64,000 nucleotides of DNA from Verrucomicrobiales bacterium (GTDB taxonomy: Bacteria > Verrucomicrobiota > Verrucomicrobiia > Verrucomicrobiales > DEV007), in the NCBI GenBank assembly GCA_029213005.1, contig JARGPI010000010.1, forward strand, positions 1 to 64,000, read 5' to 3'. A program made the translations under genes and the position numbers. Within the stretch, counting starts at the first letter, position 1. Each line of letters begins with the position of its first letter. The notes under the pieces were generated by a model. It was not told the origin of the DNA, ran no database searches, and worked only from the letters and a program-made list of their open reading frames with translations. Positions 24,931-34,868 of this stretch are shown here, piece after piece.

Positions 24931-24948
24931 TGGGGATTTGAAGCATGG
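24931..24948 (+). promoter_or_regulatory. 18-bp upstream element, copy 5
   Basis: TGGGGATTTGAAGCATGG, preceded by ATAAATATGCA, 59 bases before the sulfatase ATG. The internal ATG opens a 14-residue leader frame that stops 18 bases before the sulfatase start. Confidence 0.6.
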
Positions 24949-25007
24949 CTTCCAAACTCATTCAATGTCACAGTTTATTAATCCCGTAGGTAAGCAACAT
25001 TCCCAAA

Positions 25008-26405
25008 ATGATCCGAAAGTTCGCAGTTCTGCTAGTCGTTCTATTCTCAACCGTTACAGGCGCAGCGGAGAAGCCACCCAACTTCGTAATCATTTTTACT
25101 GATGACCAGGGCTACGGAGACCTCAGTTGCTACGGAGGCAACCATGTCAGCACTCCCCGGATCGATCAAATGGCAGCGGAAGGTTCCCGTCTGACCAGCT
25201 TCTACGTCGCAGCACCGGTGTGCACCCCTTCCCGCGCCGCTCTCATGACCGGCTGCTACCCCAAACGGATCGGTATGGCAACCGGCTCAAAATTCGGCGT
25301 CCTCCTTGCCGGAGATAAAAAGGGACTGAATCCGGATGAAATTACGATCGCCGAAGTCTTAAAAAGCGCCGGGTACAAAACCGGGATGTTCGGAAAATGG
25401 CACCTTGGCGATCAACCTGAATTTATGCCGACAAAACAGGGCTTCGATGAATTTCTCGGCATTCCCTATAGTCACGACATTCACCCCTTCCATCCGAGAC
25501 AGAGTCACTACAAATTCCCTCCCCTTCCTCTACTGCAAGATGAAACCGTTATCGAAATGGACCCGGATGCCGACTTCCTGACAAAACGCTTCACCGAAGG
25601 AGCTGTAACATTCATCGAGAAAAACAAGGACACCCCTTTCTTTCTTTACATTCCCCACCCGATCCCCCATGCCCCGCTACATGCCTCGCCACCATTTATG
25701 GAAGACGTTGCTGCGGAAACCCTGACCAAACTTAAACAGGAAGACGGCAACATCGACTACCGGACGAGAGACAAAATTTTCCGGCAGGCGATCTCCGAGA
25801 TCGACTGGTCCGTTGGACAGATCCTTGACACGTTAAAAACAAACGGACTCGACGAAAACACCCTCGTCATTTTTACCTCCGATAATGGTCCTCCAAAAAA
25901 CACCATTTTCTCCAGCCCGGGTATCCTGCGGGGAAACAAAGGCACCACCCTCGAGGGCGGCATGCGCGAACCGACCGTGATTCGCTGGCCTGGCAAAATC
26001 CCGGCGGGAATCGACAACGACGAAATCATGACAACAATGGACCTGCTCCCTACTTTCGCGAAATTGGGCGGAGCCAAAGTTCCCACAGACCGGGTAATCG
26101 ACGGCAAAGACATCTGGCCAGTTCTTTCGCGTCATGCCGAAAGCCCCCACGAAGCCTTTTTCTATCACAGCGCCAATACTTTGAAGGCAGTTAGGTCAGG
26201 TAAGTGGAAACTTCACTGGAACAAACGGAGACCGACTCAGTTATACAATCTCGAAACTGACATTGCGGAAAAAAATAACCTTCTCAAAACCGAACCGGAG
26301 GTCGTGCAAAGACTCACCCGATTAATCAGGGAATTTGACCGCGAAATTTCTGCGAACCTCAGACCGACCGCTTTTGTCCGGGAACCTAAACCTCTTTCAC
26401 TGTAG
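25008..26405 (+). CDS. Exported sulfatase
   Basis: A formylglycine-type sulfatase of 465 residues with a clean signal peptide (1-20, VTGAAE). Blocks in order: FTDDQGYGDLSCYGG (metal site), C72 in CTPSRAALMTG (formylglycine precursor), MFGKWHLGD, a long substrate-cap insertion near 150-190, PHPIPHAPLHA, IFTSDNGPPK, and the C-terminal subdomain ending KPLSL. Four bases separate it from the giant PVC-type heme protein gene, so they are co-transcribed. Arylsulfatase-type enzymes remove sulfate esters from algal glycans or host glycans; the substrate cannot be named. Confidence 0.96.
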   Translation: MIRKFAVLLVVLFSTVTGAAEKPPNFVIIFTDDQGYGDLSCYGGNHVSTPRIDQMAAEGSRLTSFYVAAPVCTPSRAALMTGCYPKRIGMATGSKFGVLLAGDKKGLNPDEITIAEVLKSAGYKTGMFGKWHLGDQPEFMPTKQGFDEFLGIPYSHDIHPFHPRQSHYKFPPLPLLQDETVIEMDPDADFLTKRFTEGAVTFIEKNKDTPFFLYIPHPIPHAPLHASPPFMEDVAAETLTKLKQEDGNIDYRTRDKIFRQAISEIDWSVGQILDTLKTNGLDENTLVIFTSDNGPPKNTIFSSPGILRGNKGTTLEGGMREPTVIRWPGKIPAGIDNDEIMTTMDLLPTFAKLGGAKVPTDRVIDGKDIWPVLSRHAESPHEAFFYHSANTLKAVRSGKWKLHWNKRRPTQLYNLETDIAEKNNLLKTEPEVVQRLTRLIREFDREISANLRPTAFVREPKPLSL

Positions 26406-26409
26406 AATC

Positions 26410-29400
26410 ATGAAATACAGCTATCTATTTTTATTCGCTCTAAGCCTCAGTCTTTCCTCTCCGGGGTATACCTATGAAAGAGACGCCAATCCGATTAAGA
26501 TTATGGAATCGAATCGGACCAAGGCTTTGTCTCCCGGGGAACAACTCAAAACATTCAAACTCGCTGAAGGCTTTGTCATTGAGTTGGTCGCTTCGGAGAA
26601 GAATGGGATTATCAATCCGATCGATTTGACCTTTGATGACGCCGGGCGCCTCTGGACCCAGACCGCAGAAATGTATCCACTCGATCCAATGGGTGATGCA
26701 GCAAACCGTTCGGTTCGCAGTCAGCTTCTGAATCCAAATTCAAAAATTCACCAGCATCCCGAAATGGTGAGGCTCAAAAACCTCTACCAGTTAAAGGAAA
26801 AAGGAACAGACCGCATTGTGGTCATTGACGACCCGACCCAACCAGTCGAGGGACAGGTCCGACAAGTCGCCGGTGGACTCACCATGCCGCAGAGTATTCT
26901 CCCCTACAAGAACGGCGTCTTTGTGGCTCACGGCTCAGAAATGCTCTATCTCGAAGATGCCGACAGAGACGGAGTTTTTGAGAAACCAACGACCATTCTC
27001 ACCGGCTTTAGTTTCATCGATTCCCATACGATGGCTCACCTCCTCATCCGGGCACCGGGCGGATGGATCAATTTTTCTCATGGAGCCATGAACCTGGGTG
27101 AAGTTACCGCTGTCGCGTCCGGAGCAAAACAGCAAATCAACTACAGCAAAATCGCGCGCTTTTCTCTCGAAGGTAAAAAGCTCGAGTTGGTCGCCAGTGG
27201 ATTGAATAACATCTGGGGCTATCAGTTACGTTCCAACGGTCAATGGTATGGTTCCGAGGCGAATGATAAAGGTATGTCGATTGTTCCGATGGAGCCGATG
27301 ACGGGCTATCTCGGTATTGGTAATGACAAAATCCGCCCCTACCAGCCCATGGTCCCCCAACTACATGAATTCCGGGTCGGCGGAACTGGACTCTCAGGAC
27401 TGGAATTCGGCGAAGACGAATCCGGCAGTTTTCCTGACGAGTGGAAGCATGTCGCCCTGCTCGCCAACCCGATTACCAATACGATTAACACTGTCAAAAT
27501 TGACCGCGACGAAACCGGCGCAGTGATTGCGACTCACCTCGATGATTTGTTAAAATGTGAAGACGACTGGTTTCGCCCGGTGAACCTGTCGTTCGGGCCG
27601 GACGGCTGTCTTTACGTGGCTGACTGGTACAACAAGATTGTGTCTCACAACGAAGTCCCCCGCTCCGACCCGTCACGGGATAAGACTCACGGACGCATTT
27701 GGAGAATTCGCCACGTCAGCCAGAAACCGACCAAAGTACCGAATGTACTGAAAGCCGACGACGAAAAACTGATCGATCATCTCACCGCTCCGAGCCGCTG
27801 GGAAAAACGGGCCGCATGGCACCAGATCGCAGACCGTCAGGTCAAATCGCTTCTGCCCGAGATCAAGAAAATCGCTACCGATGCCAGCAACACCATTGGC
27901 ACCCGGACCCATGCGATCTGGTCCTATGAAAGTCTCGGAGAGTTTGATGAAGCATTCACCGGTCAGTTACTCCAGGACGATGATCACAATATTCGCAGAG
28001 AGATCATTCGCTCACTCGCGAGCTTCGACCTAACTGCCGCGCAAGTCTCTACCCTGCTGGCACCCTACGTGGAGGACACCCACTGCATGGTTCGCTCTCA
28101 GGTGCTCCGAACCCTCGCAGAAGTGGACACCGCCGACGCGTCCACTATCGAGTTACTGGTAAAAGCATCGAAACCGCCGATTCCCGGTAAAGTCGAAATG
28201 GGGGGCACCTATGAACGCCTCTTTGAGCGCTACCTCGCCCGTGTCGCCATGGAACAATATCAAGCCGAGCTTAAGAGTTGGTTGAGCTCTCAGGAAACGG
28301 AACTCCCCGGAGCCAACGTTCTCTGGGCCCTCCAATCCCTCGATGAAAAATCGTTCACTGAACTGTTCCCTAAATTCTGGACCGTTGAAACGGCTGACGA
28401 TCTGGATGACGAAATGTTTATCTCCCTTTCCACCGTAATTGGCAATCCCAAGATACAGGAGATCGTCAGTCCCGTGTTTGCGAATCCGGAGAACTACGGA
28501 GCCCTCATGGATTTGCTGGTCCAAACCCGAAGTCGCGTCGACAGTACCAAATTCAAAAAGCTGTTCACACCTATACTCACTCACCTCGCTAAAGATCCCG
28601 AAACCAATCGAAGCCAACTATATCAAGCGGCCCTTCTGTTGAAGGCTGAGGAATTAACATCCCATGCCCTCAAGACACTGGAGACTGACAAAAGTGCCAA
28701 TACGATAAGAACCGTTTTACCTATCTTAATGCTCGACCCTAAGACGAACCTGGAGCATCTCGCCACCCTCGCCAAAAACGAAGGCCTACCGGCCGAGGTT
28801 CGTCTCGAAACCGTAGCCGCTTTAAATCGCGCCAATCCCAAAGCTGGAACTCCTGTTATCTCCAATTTACTCAGTAACCTGGAAGCGGAACAACGCCCTG
28901 TTTTTGTGGATCGACTCTCTCAATCCGTGCAGGGCTGCACAAGTTTACTCGGTCTTCTCCAGAAGAAAGTCATCACGCAGGATGATTTCAACTACGTGGC
29001 AGCGACCCGGGTCGCGGCTTCGGTGCGACGAAACCCGACAGCTGTAAAACTGATGAAATACTGGGCAGAGAAAAAGAGAGAGGAAGATGTCGCTCTCACC
29101 AAAAAAGTCGACCAGTACGCAGAAGCCGCGACCAGGCTGGAGGGCAATCCCGCAATCGGTCAGGGACTTTTCCAAAGCTGCCTGGTCTGCCACGCGGTAG
29201 GAGGTCAGGGGTTCTCGATCGCACCGGCTCTGGATGGCTCAGCGAGTCGTGAGACTCACGCCCTGTTGACGGCCATCATGCGGCCCGACGCAGCTATGGA
29301 AGGTGGTTACGAATTGTATCGCGTGATTCGCCGAAACGGGACTATGGAGGAAGGGTATCTCTTTTCCGGTAACGATATCGGCGTCACCATTGCGAAAATG

Positions 29401-29544
29401 GGAAACAATCAGGTCTTCATCCCCCGGGCTGATGTGAAGAGCGAGGGAAGCGTCCCCGGCAAATCTTTCATGATCCCGATGATGAACAGTCTACCAGAAC
29501 AAACCATGATTGATCTGCTCAGTTACATTCAAACGTTGAAGTAA
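26410..29544 (+). CDS. PVC-type heme-binding CxxCH protein (membrane-bound dehydrogenase-like)
   Basis: A 1044-residue protein from ATG 26410 (the frame continues up into the sulfatase, but this start gives a proper signal peptide, 1-20). Residues about 30-430 form a beta-propeller of the glucose/sorbosone-dehydrogenase kind (FVIELVASEKNGIINPIDLTFDD, MPQSILPYKNGVFVAHG, LYVADWYNKI). HEAT-like helical repeats follow (about 460-880). The end holds a single cytochrome c site C924-LV-C-H928 with GQGFSIAPALDG. The order matches the very large verrucomicrobial/planctomycete proteins of this type. It is probably a periplasmic sugar or alcohol oxidising enzyme that passes electrons to a c-type cytochrome. 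It is coupled to the sulfatase upstream, which suggests oxidation of a desulfated sugar. Confidence 0.94.
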   Translation: MKYSYLFLFALSLSLSSPGYTYERDANPIKIMESNRTKALSPGEQLKTFKLAEGFVIELVASEKNGIINPIDLTFDDAGRLWTQTAEMYPLDPMGDAANRSVRSQLLNPNSKIHQHPEMVRLKNLYQLKEKGTDRIVVIDDPTQPVEGQVRQVAGGLTMPQSILPYKNGVFVAHGSEMLYLEDADRDGVFEKPTTILTGFSFIDSHTMAHLLIRAPGGWINFSHGAMNLGEVTAVASGAKQQINYSKIARFSLEGKKLELVASGLNNIWGYQLRSNGQWYGSEANDKGMSIVPMEPMTGYLGIGNDKIRPYQPMVPQLHEFRVGGTGLSGLEFGEDESGSFPDEWKHVALLANPITNTINTVKIDRDETGAVIATHLDDLLKCEDDWFRPVNLSFGPDGCLYVADWYNKIVSHNEVPRSDPSRDKTHGRIWRIRHVSQKPTKVPNVLKADDEKLIDHLTAPSRWEKRAAWHQIADRQVKSLLPEIKKIATDASNTIGTRTHAIWSYESLGEFDEAFTGQLLQDDDHNIRREIIRSLASFDLTAAQVSTLLAPYVEDTHCMVRSQVLRTLAEVDTADASTIELLVKASKPPIPGKVEMGGTYERLFERYLARVAMEQYQAELKSWLSSQETELPGANVLWALQSLDEKSFTELFPKFWTVETADDLDDEMFISLSTVIGNPKIQEIVSPVFANPENYGALMDLLVQTRSRVDSTKFKKLFTPILTHLAKDPETNRSQLYQAALLLKAEELTSHALKTLETDKSANTIRTVLPILMLDPKTNLEHLATLAKNEGLPAEVRLETVAALNRANPKAGTPVISNLLSNLEAEQRPVFVDRLSQSVQGCTSLLGLLQKKVITQDDFNYVAATRVAASVRRNPTAVKLMKYWAEKKREEDVALTKKVDQYAEAATRLEGNPAIGQGLFQSCLVCHAVGGQGFSIAPALDGSASRETHALLTAIMRPDAAMEGGYELYRVIRRNGTMEEGYLFSGNDIGVTIAKMGNNQVFIPRADVKSEGSVPGKSFMIPMMNSLPEQTMIDLLSYIQTLK

Positions 29545-29574
29545 CCGGAGCTTTCCATTTGGTTCGAATTCTTT

Positions 29575-29592
29575 AGTGAATTTGAAATATGC
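29575..29592 (+). promoter_or_regulatory. Weak copy of the 18-bp element
   Basis: AGTGAATTTGAAATATGC agrees with the pattern except at two conserved positions (G to A, final G to C). It lies 121 bases before the lipoprotein sulfatase ATG, in the right place and orientation, but is too degenerate to count alone. Confidence 0.3.
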
Positions 29593-29713
29593 CTTTCTAC
29601 TGGCGGAACTTTCCACACCCTCGATAGGAGGCCGCCAAAGCCGCTCATCGCGTCCTGCAGACATAGCTAAAGATTCCACCCCGGTTCACTTCCGGACAAC
29701 CAGACTAAGTTAC

Positions 29714-31102
29714 ATGAAATTTCGCTCTACATTCCTGACTTGTTTATTCTTCGCCGTATCCGGATGTATTTCCTCAGGCCAGACCACGACCAAACCGAAT
29801 ATTCTCTTCATCTTCGCTGATGACTGGGGTTGGGCGGATCTGAGCTGTCATGACCACCCCTACATCAAGACCCCCAACATCGATCGACTGGCCAAAGAAG
29901 GAACCGATTTTACCAACTTCACGGTCGCCAGTGGGGTCTGCTCACCAAGTCGAGCCGCCGTCATGACCGGCCGGTTTCCAGCTCGATTTGGAATCAACGG
30001 TCACTTCGCCAGCGTGAGGTCTAACACCGCCCGCAAGATGCCGGATTGGCTCGATCCATCGGTCCCGGTACTCCCGCGCCTCCTGCAGGAAGCGGGCTAC
30101 ATGACCGGACACTTCGGCAAATGGCACCTTACCGGTAGTGAAGTTTCCGACGCCCCGCGCCCGGAGCTCTACGGATATGATCGAGTCGGCGCCTACAATT
30201 GTTCAGGGGAACTGATGCCGGTCCACGAAGATGCCTTGAACGCAATCGCCCTGATCGAAGAAAGTCAGCAGCAGGGTAAGCCATTTTTCATCAACCTCTG
30301 GGTCCATGAACCCCATACCCCGTTCCACACGGTTCAGGAATATCAGGACCGGTTCCCCGATCTTCCCAAAGCTGACAACATCTACGCTTCAGTCCTGTCC
30401 CACGCCGATGACCGAATCGGTCAGGTTCTCGACACTCTGGATCGACTCAAACTGACCGACAACACCCTCGTCATTTTCAGTTCCGATAACGGCCCGGCCG
30501 GAAGCGGTAAAGCCGGAAAGTTAATCATCAAAAATGATCCGGCCACCGGCGACGGGTATTTTGGGCCGTCTATGGGAACAACCGGTGGTCGCAAGGGTCG
30601 GAAGCGCAGTCTTTTCCAGGGAGGCGTTGGCGTACCCTTTCTGGCGAGATGGCCCGGCAATATTGAGGCAGGCGGTCTGGATGATATCTCGTGGATTTCA
30701 GCGGTGGACCTGCTCCCGACTTTCTGTGAAATCGCCGAAGTGAAACTCCCTTCTGAACTCAAACTGGATGGAAAGAGCCAGCTCGCCGTTTTGACCGGGG
30801 AAAAGGCGCCGCTCAGAGAGAAAACCTTATACTGGAAACGTCACAGCGCGGGAGGTAAAGGAAACGGTATCGTCGGGGAATATGCGGTTCTCGACGGGAA
30901 ATGGAAACTTCTGACCGATAAGCCATCCCGGAAACGGGAACTTTATGACGTCTCCCGGGATCCACTTGAGCAGAACGACCTCAGTGCCCAACACCCCGAA
31001 CAGGTCGATACCCTCATCAAAAAGCTGGAAGATTGGAAAAAAACACTTCCCGCGGAAATCGATGAAGACGTGAAGTCAGAACTGCGCCAAACCAACAGGT
31101 AA
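29714..31102 (+). CDS. Sulfatase, predicted lipoprotein
   Basis: A 462-residue sulfatase. The N-terminus has a lipobox-like FFAVSGC with C18, so it is likely anchored in a membrane as a lipoprotein. Active-site blocks: FIFADDWGWADLSCHDH, C76 in CSPSRAAVMTG, HFGKWHLTG, VHEPHTPFH, IFSSDNGPAG. The first 200 residues closely follow the EF-hand sulfatase at 4.7 kb (shared ...KMPDWLD / NMPDWLD, LPR, HFGKWHLT), so the two are paralogues with different anchoring. Start ATG 29714 was preferred over the upstream in-frame start at 29576, which would add 46 residues before the lipobox. Confidence 0.94.
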   Translation: MKFRSTFLTCLFFAVSGCISSGQTTTKPNILFIFADDWGWADLSCHDHPYIKTPNIDRLAKEGTDFTNFTVASGVCSPSRAAVMTGRFPARFGINGHFASVRSNTARKMPDWLDPSVPVLPRLLQEAGYMTGHFGKWHLTGSEVSDAPRPELYGYDRVGAYNCSGELMPVHEDALNAIALIEESQQQGKPFFINLWVHEPHTPFHTVQEYQDRFPDLPKADNIYASVLSHADDRIGQVLDTLDRLKLTDNTLVIFSSDNGPAGSGKAGKLIIKNDPATGDGYFGPSMGTTGGRKGRKRSLFQGGVGVPFLARWPGNIEAGGLDDISWISAVDLLPTFCEIAEVKLPSELKLDGKSQLAVLTGEKAPLREKTLYWKRHSAGGKGNGIVGEYAVLDGKWKLLTDKPSRKRELYDVSRDPLEQNDLSAQHPEQVDTLIKKLEDWKKTLPAEIDEDVKSELRQTNR

Positions 31103-31165
31103 CTTGCCTTCCCTGAAACTTTATTTACTATTCAGGGATTCCAATTAATCGGAAAAATCACCAGG

Positions 31166-31531
31166 ATGCAATTTCACTCAAGAAAATGGGTCAAACCGGA
31201 AGATCTCAACGCCAACGAAACTCTCTTTGGCGGGAGGCTGCTCGGATGGATCGATGAGGAGGCCGCTATTTATGCAATGTGCCAACTGAGTGAAAAGAAA
31301 GTTGTCACCAAATTTATGTCGGAAATCAATTTCGTCAGCGCCGCGACCCACGGTGACGTCGTTGAGATAGGTCTCGAAACGGTAGGCTTCGGGCGCACCT
31401 CGATCACCATGAAATGTGAAGCGCGGAATAAAGATACCAAGCAAAAGATTCTCACCATCGAAAAGATCGTCTTTGTCCTTCTCGATGAGTCCGGCAATCC
31501 TAAAGCCCATGGGATCACAAAGTCCGCTTGA
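31166..31531 (+). CDS. Acyl-CoA thioesterase, hotdog fold (YciA-like)
   Basis: A 121-residue cytoplasmic protein. The signature ANETLFGGRLLGWIDEEAAIYA is that of the acyl-CoA hydrolase group of hotdog proteins (YciA/VdlD type), in which the Asp of WIDE is catalytic. TKFMSEINFVSAATHGDVVEI and GRTSITMKCEARN are the remaining strands. It would cleave acyl-CoA to free acid and CoA as a hexamer or dimer of dimers. It lies between sulfatase genes on the same strand, 63 bases after one of them, with no obvious functional link. Confidence 0.93.
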   Translation: MQFHSRKWVKPEDLNANETLFGGRLLGWIDEEAAIYAMCQLSEKKVVTKFMSEINFVSAATHGDVVEIGLETVGFGRTSITMKCEARNKDTKQKILTIEKIVFVLLDESGNPKAHGITKSA

Positions 31532-31590
31532 TCAGGATTCAGGCAAGGTTTCAACCTCCCCCGCGATTATCTCCCTTTCCTGAATCGGCA

Positions 31591-31608
31591 TGTGGATTTC
31601 GAGTATGG
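31591..31608 (+). promoter_or_regulatory. 18-bp upstream element, copy 6
   Basis: TGTGGATTTCGAGTATGG, preceded by CTGAATCGGCA, 168 bases before the next sulfatase ATG. It is the best match to the consensus together with the copy at 8614. A five-residue frame starts at its ATG. Confidence 0.6.
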
Positions 31609-31776
31609 CACATTGCGCCTGAATCCATCACACTATACGGGTCGTGGAGTGCCCTACCATCCGCGTCACGCCTGAAAACCGCTACTGCTGACGTACATTA
31701 CTTAAGCGCCGTAGCGATAGCGTCTTTCAGACCGAATTAAACCGAATTTCCGCGACAGATTTGAATCTAATTAAAA

Positions 31777-33369
31777 ATGAACCAGCCCTGCAATCTCCTG
31801 TTCACCCTAATCTGTATTTTTACTCTTCCGGTATGGTTTGCCACCGCCGACACTCAGGAGCCTCCCAATGTCGTCCTGATCTTTGCTGATGATCTTGGTT
31901 ACGGAGACATCGGTTGTTACGGCGCCACAAAATTAAAGACGCCAAACATCGACAAACTCGCAGCAGAAGGGAAAAGATTTACTGATGCGCACTCGGCCTC
32001 GGCGGTCTGTACCCCTTCCCGATATGGTCTCCTGACCGGAGAATACCCTTTCCGGGCCAATGGCGGGAAAGGACTCTGGGGTCCGGCACCGATCACCTCT
32101 CCCCTTCTCATTGATCCCGAAACTCAGACGATAGCAGATGTATTTAAAAGCAGAGGCTACGACACCGCCGTGATCGGCAAATGGCATCTCGGATTCGGAA
32201 AGGGAACCAATCAATGGAAAGAACCACTGAGCCCCGGGCCACTTGATCTCGGCTTTGACTATTATTTCGGGATGCCGGTGGTGAACAGCGCTCCACCTTA
32301 CGTCTACGTCGAGAACGACCGGATCGTCGGTAGCGACCCCAATGACCCGCTGGTGTATGCCGGAAGAAATGCAAAAGACGTCACTCCGATTACCCCAATC
32401 CCCCCTGAAGCCGCTCAGCGAAGCGCCAACCAGTTCAAAGGGGCGCTGGAGGCTCACAAACGGTTTAATGACTACGAAGTCGGCACCAGGTTAACTGAAA
32501 AATCGGTAGAGTGGATCAAAGGACGTGAAAACAAACCTTTCTTTCTCTACCTGGCGACCACCGCCGTGCATCACCCGTTCACCCCGGCAAAACAGTTTCA
32601 GGGAACCAGTGAATGCGGTCCTTACGGAGACTTTGTTCACGAACTGGACTGGATGGTTGGTGAAGTAATGAAAACGCTCGAAGAAAGCGGCCAGGCAGAC
32701 AACACCCTTGTCATTTTCACCAGTGATAACGGAGGAATGTTTAATCACGGAGGTCGTCACGCCGCCAAACTGGGACACAAAATCAACGGCGATCTACTCG
32801 GTTCCAAATTCGGCATTTGGGAAGGTGGACACCGCGTTCCGTTTATCGCCCGGTGGCCGGGTAAAATTGAGGCGGGCAGTCAGTCCGACCATTTGTTTAT
32901 CAGCGTGGATTTATTGGCATCATTTGCCGCCCTGACCGGCCAGGAACTCAGCAACGCCAAAGACAGTATCAATCAACTACCTGCAATGACTGGTACTCCA
33001 GACCAGCCACTGCGAAGTGAGATGTTTATTACTCCCCACAAACCCACCCACATGTCCTACCGAAAAGGTAAGTGGATGTACATCCCCGCAAAAAATGACG
33101 GCGGGTTCAGAGGATCAAAACCCAGTCAACATGCGTGGGGAGGACCTGCTGTCACCGCTCTGGTCAATACCCCCAACAGCGATATCGAGGACGGCAAACT
33201 CAAGAAAAACGCTTCACCTGCTCAGCTCTATGATCTGGAGGCAGACATCAATCAAACAAAAAACCTATATAAAGCATATCCCGAAGTGGTAAAAGAAATG
33301 GCAGCGACACTAAACCAGGTCAAACCCGGATCAGCCAGAACCCCGCGGAAACGCAAAGGCGTAAAATAA
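31777..33369 (+). CDS. Exported arylsulfatase-type enzyme
   Basis: A 530-residue sulfatase with a signal peptide (about 1-24, WFATADT). Blocks: LIFADDLGYGDIGCYGA, C78 in CTPSRYGLLTG, VIGKWHLGFG, ATTAVHHPFTPAKQF, IFTSDNGGMFNHGGRH. The last lies before a loop that is longer than in its neighbours, and the C-terminal subdomain is also longer (SYRKGKWMYIPAKNDGGF). It is the least similar of the local set and resembles the arylsulfatase A-like group. Basic tail (RTPRKRKGVK). It appears to be its own transcription unit behind copy 6 of the 18-bp element. Confidence 0.95.
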   Translation: MNQPCNLLFTLICIFTLPVWFATADTQEPPNVVLIFADDLGYGDIGCYGATKLKTPNIDKLAAEGKRFTDAHSASAVCTPSRYGLLTGEYPFRANGGKGLWGPAPITSPLLIDPETQTIADVFKSRGYDTAVIGKWHLGFGKGTNQWKEPLSPGPLDLGFDYYFGMPVVNSAPPYVYVENDRIVGSDPNDPLVYAGRNAKDVTPITPIPPEAAQRSANQFKGALEAHKRFNDYEVGTRLTEKSVEWIKGRENKPFFLYLATTAVHHPFTPAKQFQGTSECGPYGDFVHELDWMVGEVMKTLEESGQADNTLVIFTSDNGGMFNHGGRHAAKLGHKINGDLLGSKFGIWEGGHRVPFIARWPGKIEAGSQSDHLFISVDLLASFAALTGQELSNAKDSINQLPAMTGTPDQPLRSEMFITPHKPTHMSYRKGKWMYIPAKNDGGFRGSKPSQHAWGGPAVTALVNTPNSDIEDGKLKKNASPAQLYDLEADINQTKNLYKAYPEVVKEMAATLNQVKPGSARTPRKRKGVK

Positions 33370-33391
33370 GTCCCTCCCGCTATTTGAAGGG

Positions 33392-33403
33392 TGTGATTAC
33401 ACA
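33392..33403. promoter_or_regulatory. Palindrome TGTGATTACACA
   Basis: A perfect 4-bp-arm palindrome (TGTG-ATTA-CACA) 95 bases before the next sulfatase start. It recalls CRP/FNR-type operators but is short, and no such regulator gene is in the window. Confidence 0.25.
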
Positions 33404-33497
33404 TATACTGCAGTAGACGTCATTTTCTAATGATCAGCAGTAAAGCCGGAGAAATGGCAGCCTTAAAATCGTTCCTGTCTATAAAAAGAAATGTGAT

Positions 33498-34868
33498 ATG
33501 AAATTCCACCTATTTATTGTTGCCTCGGGCTTTTTGTTGTTTGCCCTCCCCGCTCCCCTGACGATCGCTCAGGACACAAAACCTAACATCGTCTTTATCA
33601 TGGCCGACGATCTCGGTCCCGGTTGGGTCGACTACGATGATAGCAATCCCGATGTCAACACCCCGAATTTGCAAGGTCTCGCCGAGAGCGGAATGGTCTT
33701 CACCAGTGCCTATGCCGCATGTTCAGTCTGCTCCCCGACCCGCGCGGCGTGTATCACCGGAATGTCTCCGGCCCAAATCGGGATGACGACACACATCCCG
33801 GGAAAAGCGGGCAATGAACGCCGTGGGCCCAAAGGAGGGCCTCGCGATGCCGAGTCGCTGAAACACCTCCCCCTGGATTTACCCAGCTATGCACGCGAGC
33901 TGAAAAAACAGGGATATAGCACCGGCTTTATCGGAAAATGGCATTTGGCCGGGGAAGGTTCGATCGCAACGAAGAATGGAATCGTTAATCAAGAATGGCA
34001 CCCCGAGAATTATGGATTCGACAGCAACATCGGCGGCTGTGCCTATGGCCAACCCAAATCCTGGTTTGATCCCTATCGAAACGGAACCATTTCGAACCGG
34101 AAACCGGGGGAGTATTTGACTGACCGCCTCGGAGACGAGGCCGCGTCGTTTATCCAGATCAATAAAGACACCCCGTTCCACCTCAGCTTCTGGCCCTATT
34201 CCGTTCACACTCCGATCAAAGCCCCCAAAGATTTGGTAAAGAAAAATGGCGGCAGCAACTACCGGGCGATGCTGGAGAGCCTCGATACCTCAGTCGGTAA
34301 AATCCTCGAAGCGCTTGAGGAGACGGGCACCCTGAATAACACTCTCGTCATTTTCTACTCTGATAACGGAGGCCATATCCCAACCGAATGGCTAGCTGAC
34401 AAAAAAGCCTCTCTACTTGAAGGCGGAGTCCGGGTGCCGATGGTCGTCAGTTGGCCCGGCGTGATCAAAAGAGGCTCAACATGTGACGAACCAGTCAACA
34501 CGATGGATTTCTTCCCGACCTTCGTCCACGCTGCAGGCGGATCAACCAAAGAGATTACCCAACTGGAAGGTCTGGACCTGCGCCCCCTATTCGAAGGTGA
34601 AGCCCAGCTGGATCGCGATGCTCTATACTGGCATTTCCCGCACAACCGCATGGAAGTCAAATACTACATGGGAAGCACCATTCTCAAAGATGATTGGAAG
34701 TTATATGTGGGTTACGGAACGATTAAAGACGCACTGTTTAATCTCAAGGAAGACCCGCTGGAAAAAAACAACGTTTTGAAGGACAACCCGGAACTCGCTG
34801 ACGGTCTGCGTAAAAGACTGAGCGAGTGGCTCGCCAAGGTAGACGCCAAAATGCCGGTAAAGCGATGA
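33498..34868 (+). CDS. Exported sulfatase (CSPTR type)
   Basis: A 456-residue sulfatase with a signal peptide (1-25, TIAQ). Blocks: FIMADDLGPGWVDYDD, where the usual GD pair after the metal site is replaced by GWVDYDD; C78 in CSPTRAACITG; FIGKWHLAGEG; WPYSVHTPIKAP; IFYSDNGGHIP. All core residues are present. Its TGA overlaps the ATG of a truncated sulfatase gene (ATGA), so two tandem sulfatases were once coupled here. No 18-bp element precedes it; a short TGTGATTACACA palindrome does. Confidence 0.95.
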   Translation: MKFHLFIVASGFLLFALPAPLTIAQDTKPNIVFIMADDLGPGWVDYDDSNPDVNTPNLQGLAESGMVFTSAYAACSVCSPTRAACITGMSPAQIGMTTHIPGKAGNERRGPKGGPRDAESLKHLPLDLPSYARELKKQGYSTGFIGKWHLAGEGSIATKNGIVNQEWHPENYGFDSNIGGCAYGQPKSWFDPYRNGTISNRKPGEYLTDRLGDEAASFIQINKDTPFHLSFWPYSVHTPIKAPKDLVKKNGGSNYRAMLESLDTSVGKILEALEETGTLNNTLVIFYSDNGGHIPTEWLADKKASLLEGGVRVPMVVSWPGVIKRGSTCDEPVNTMDFFPTFVHAAGGSTKEITQLEGLDLRPLFEGEAQLDRDALYWHFPHNRMEVKYYMGSTILKDDWKLYVGYGTIKDALFNLKEDPLEKNNVLKDNPELADGLRKRLSEWLAKVDAKMPVKR

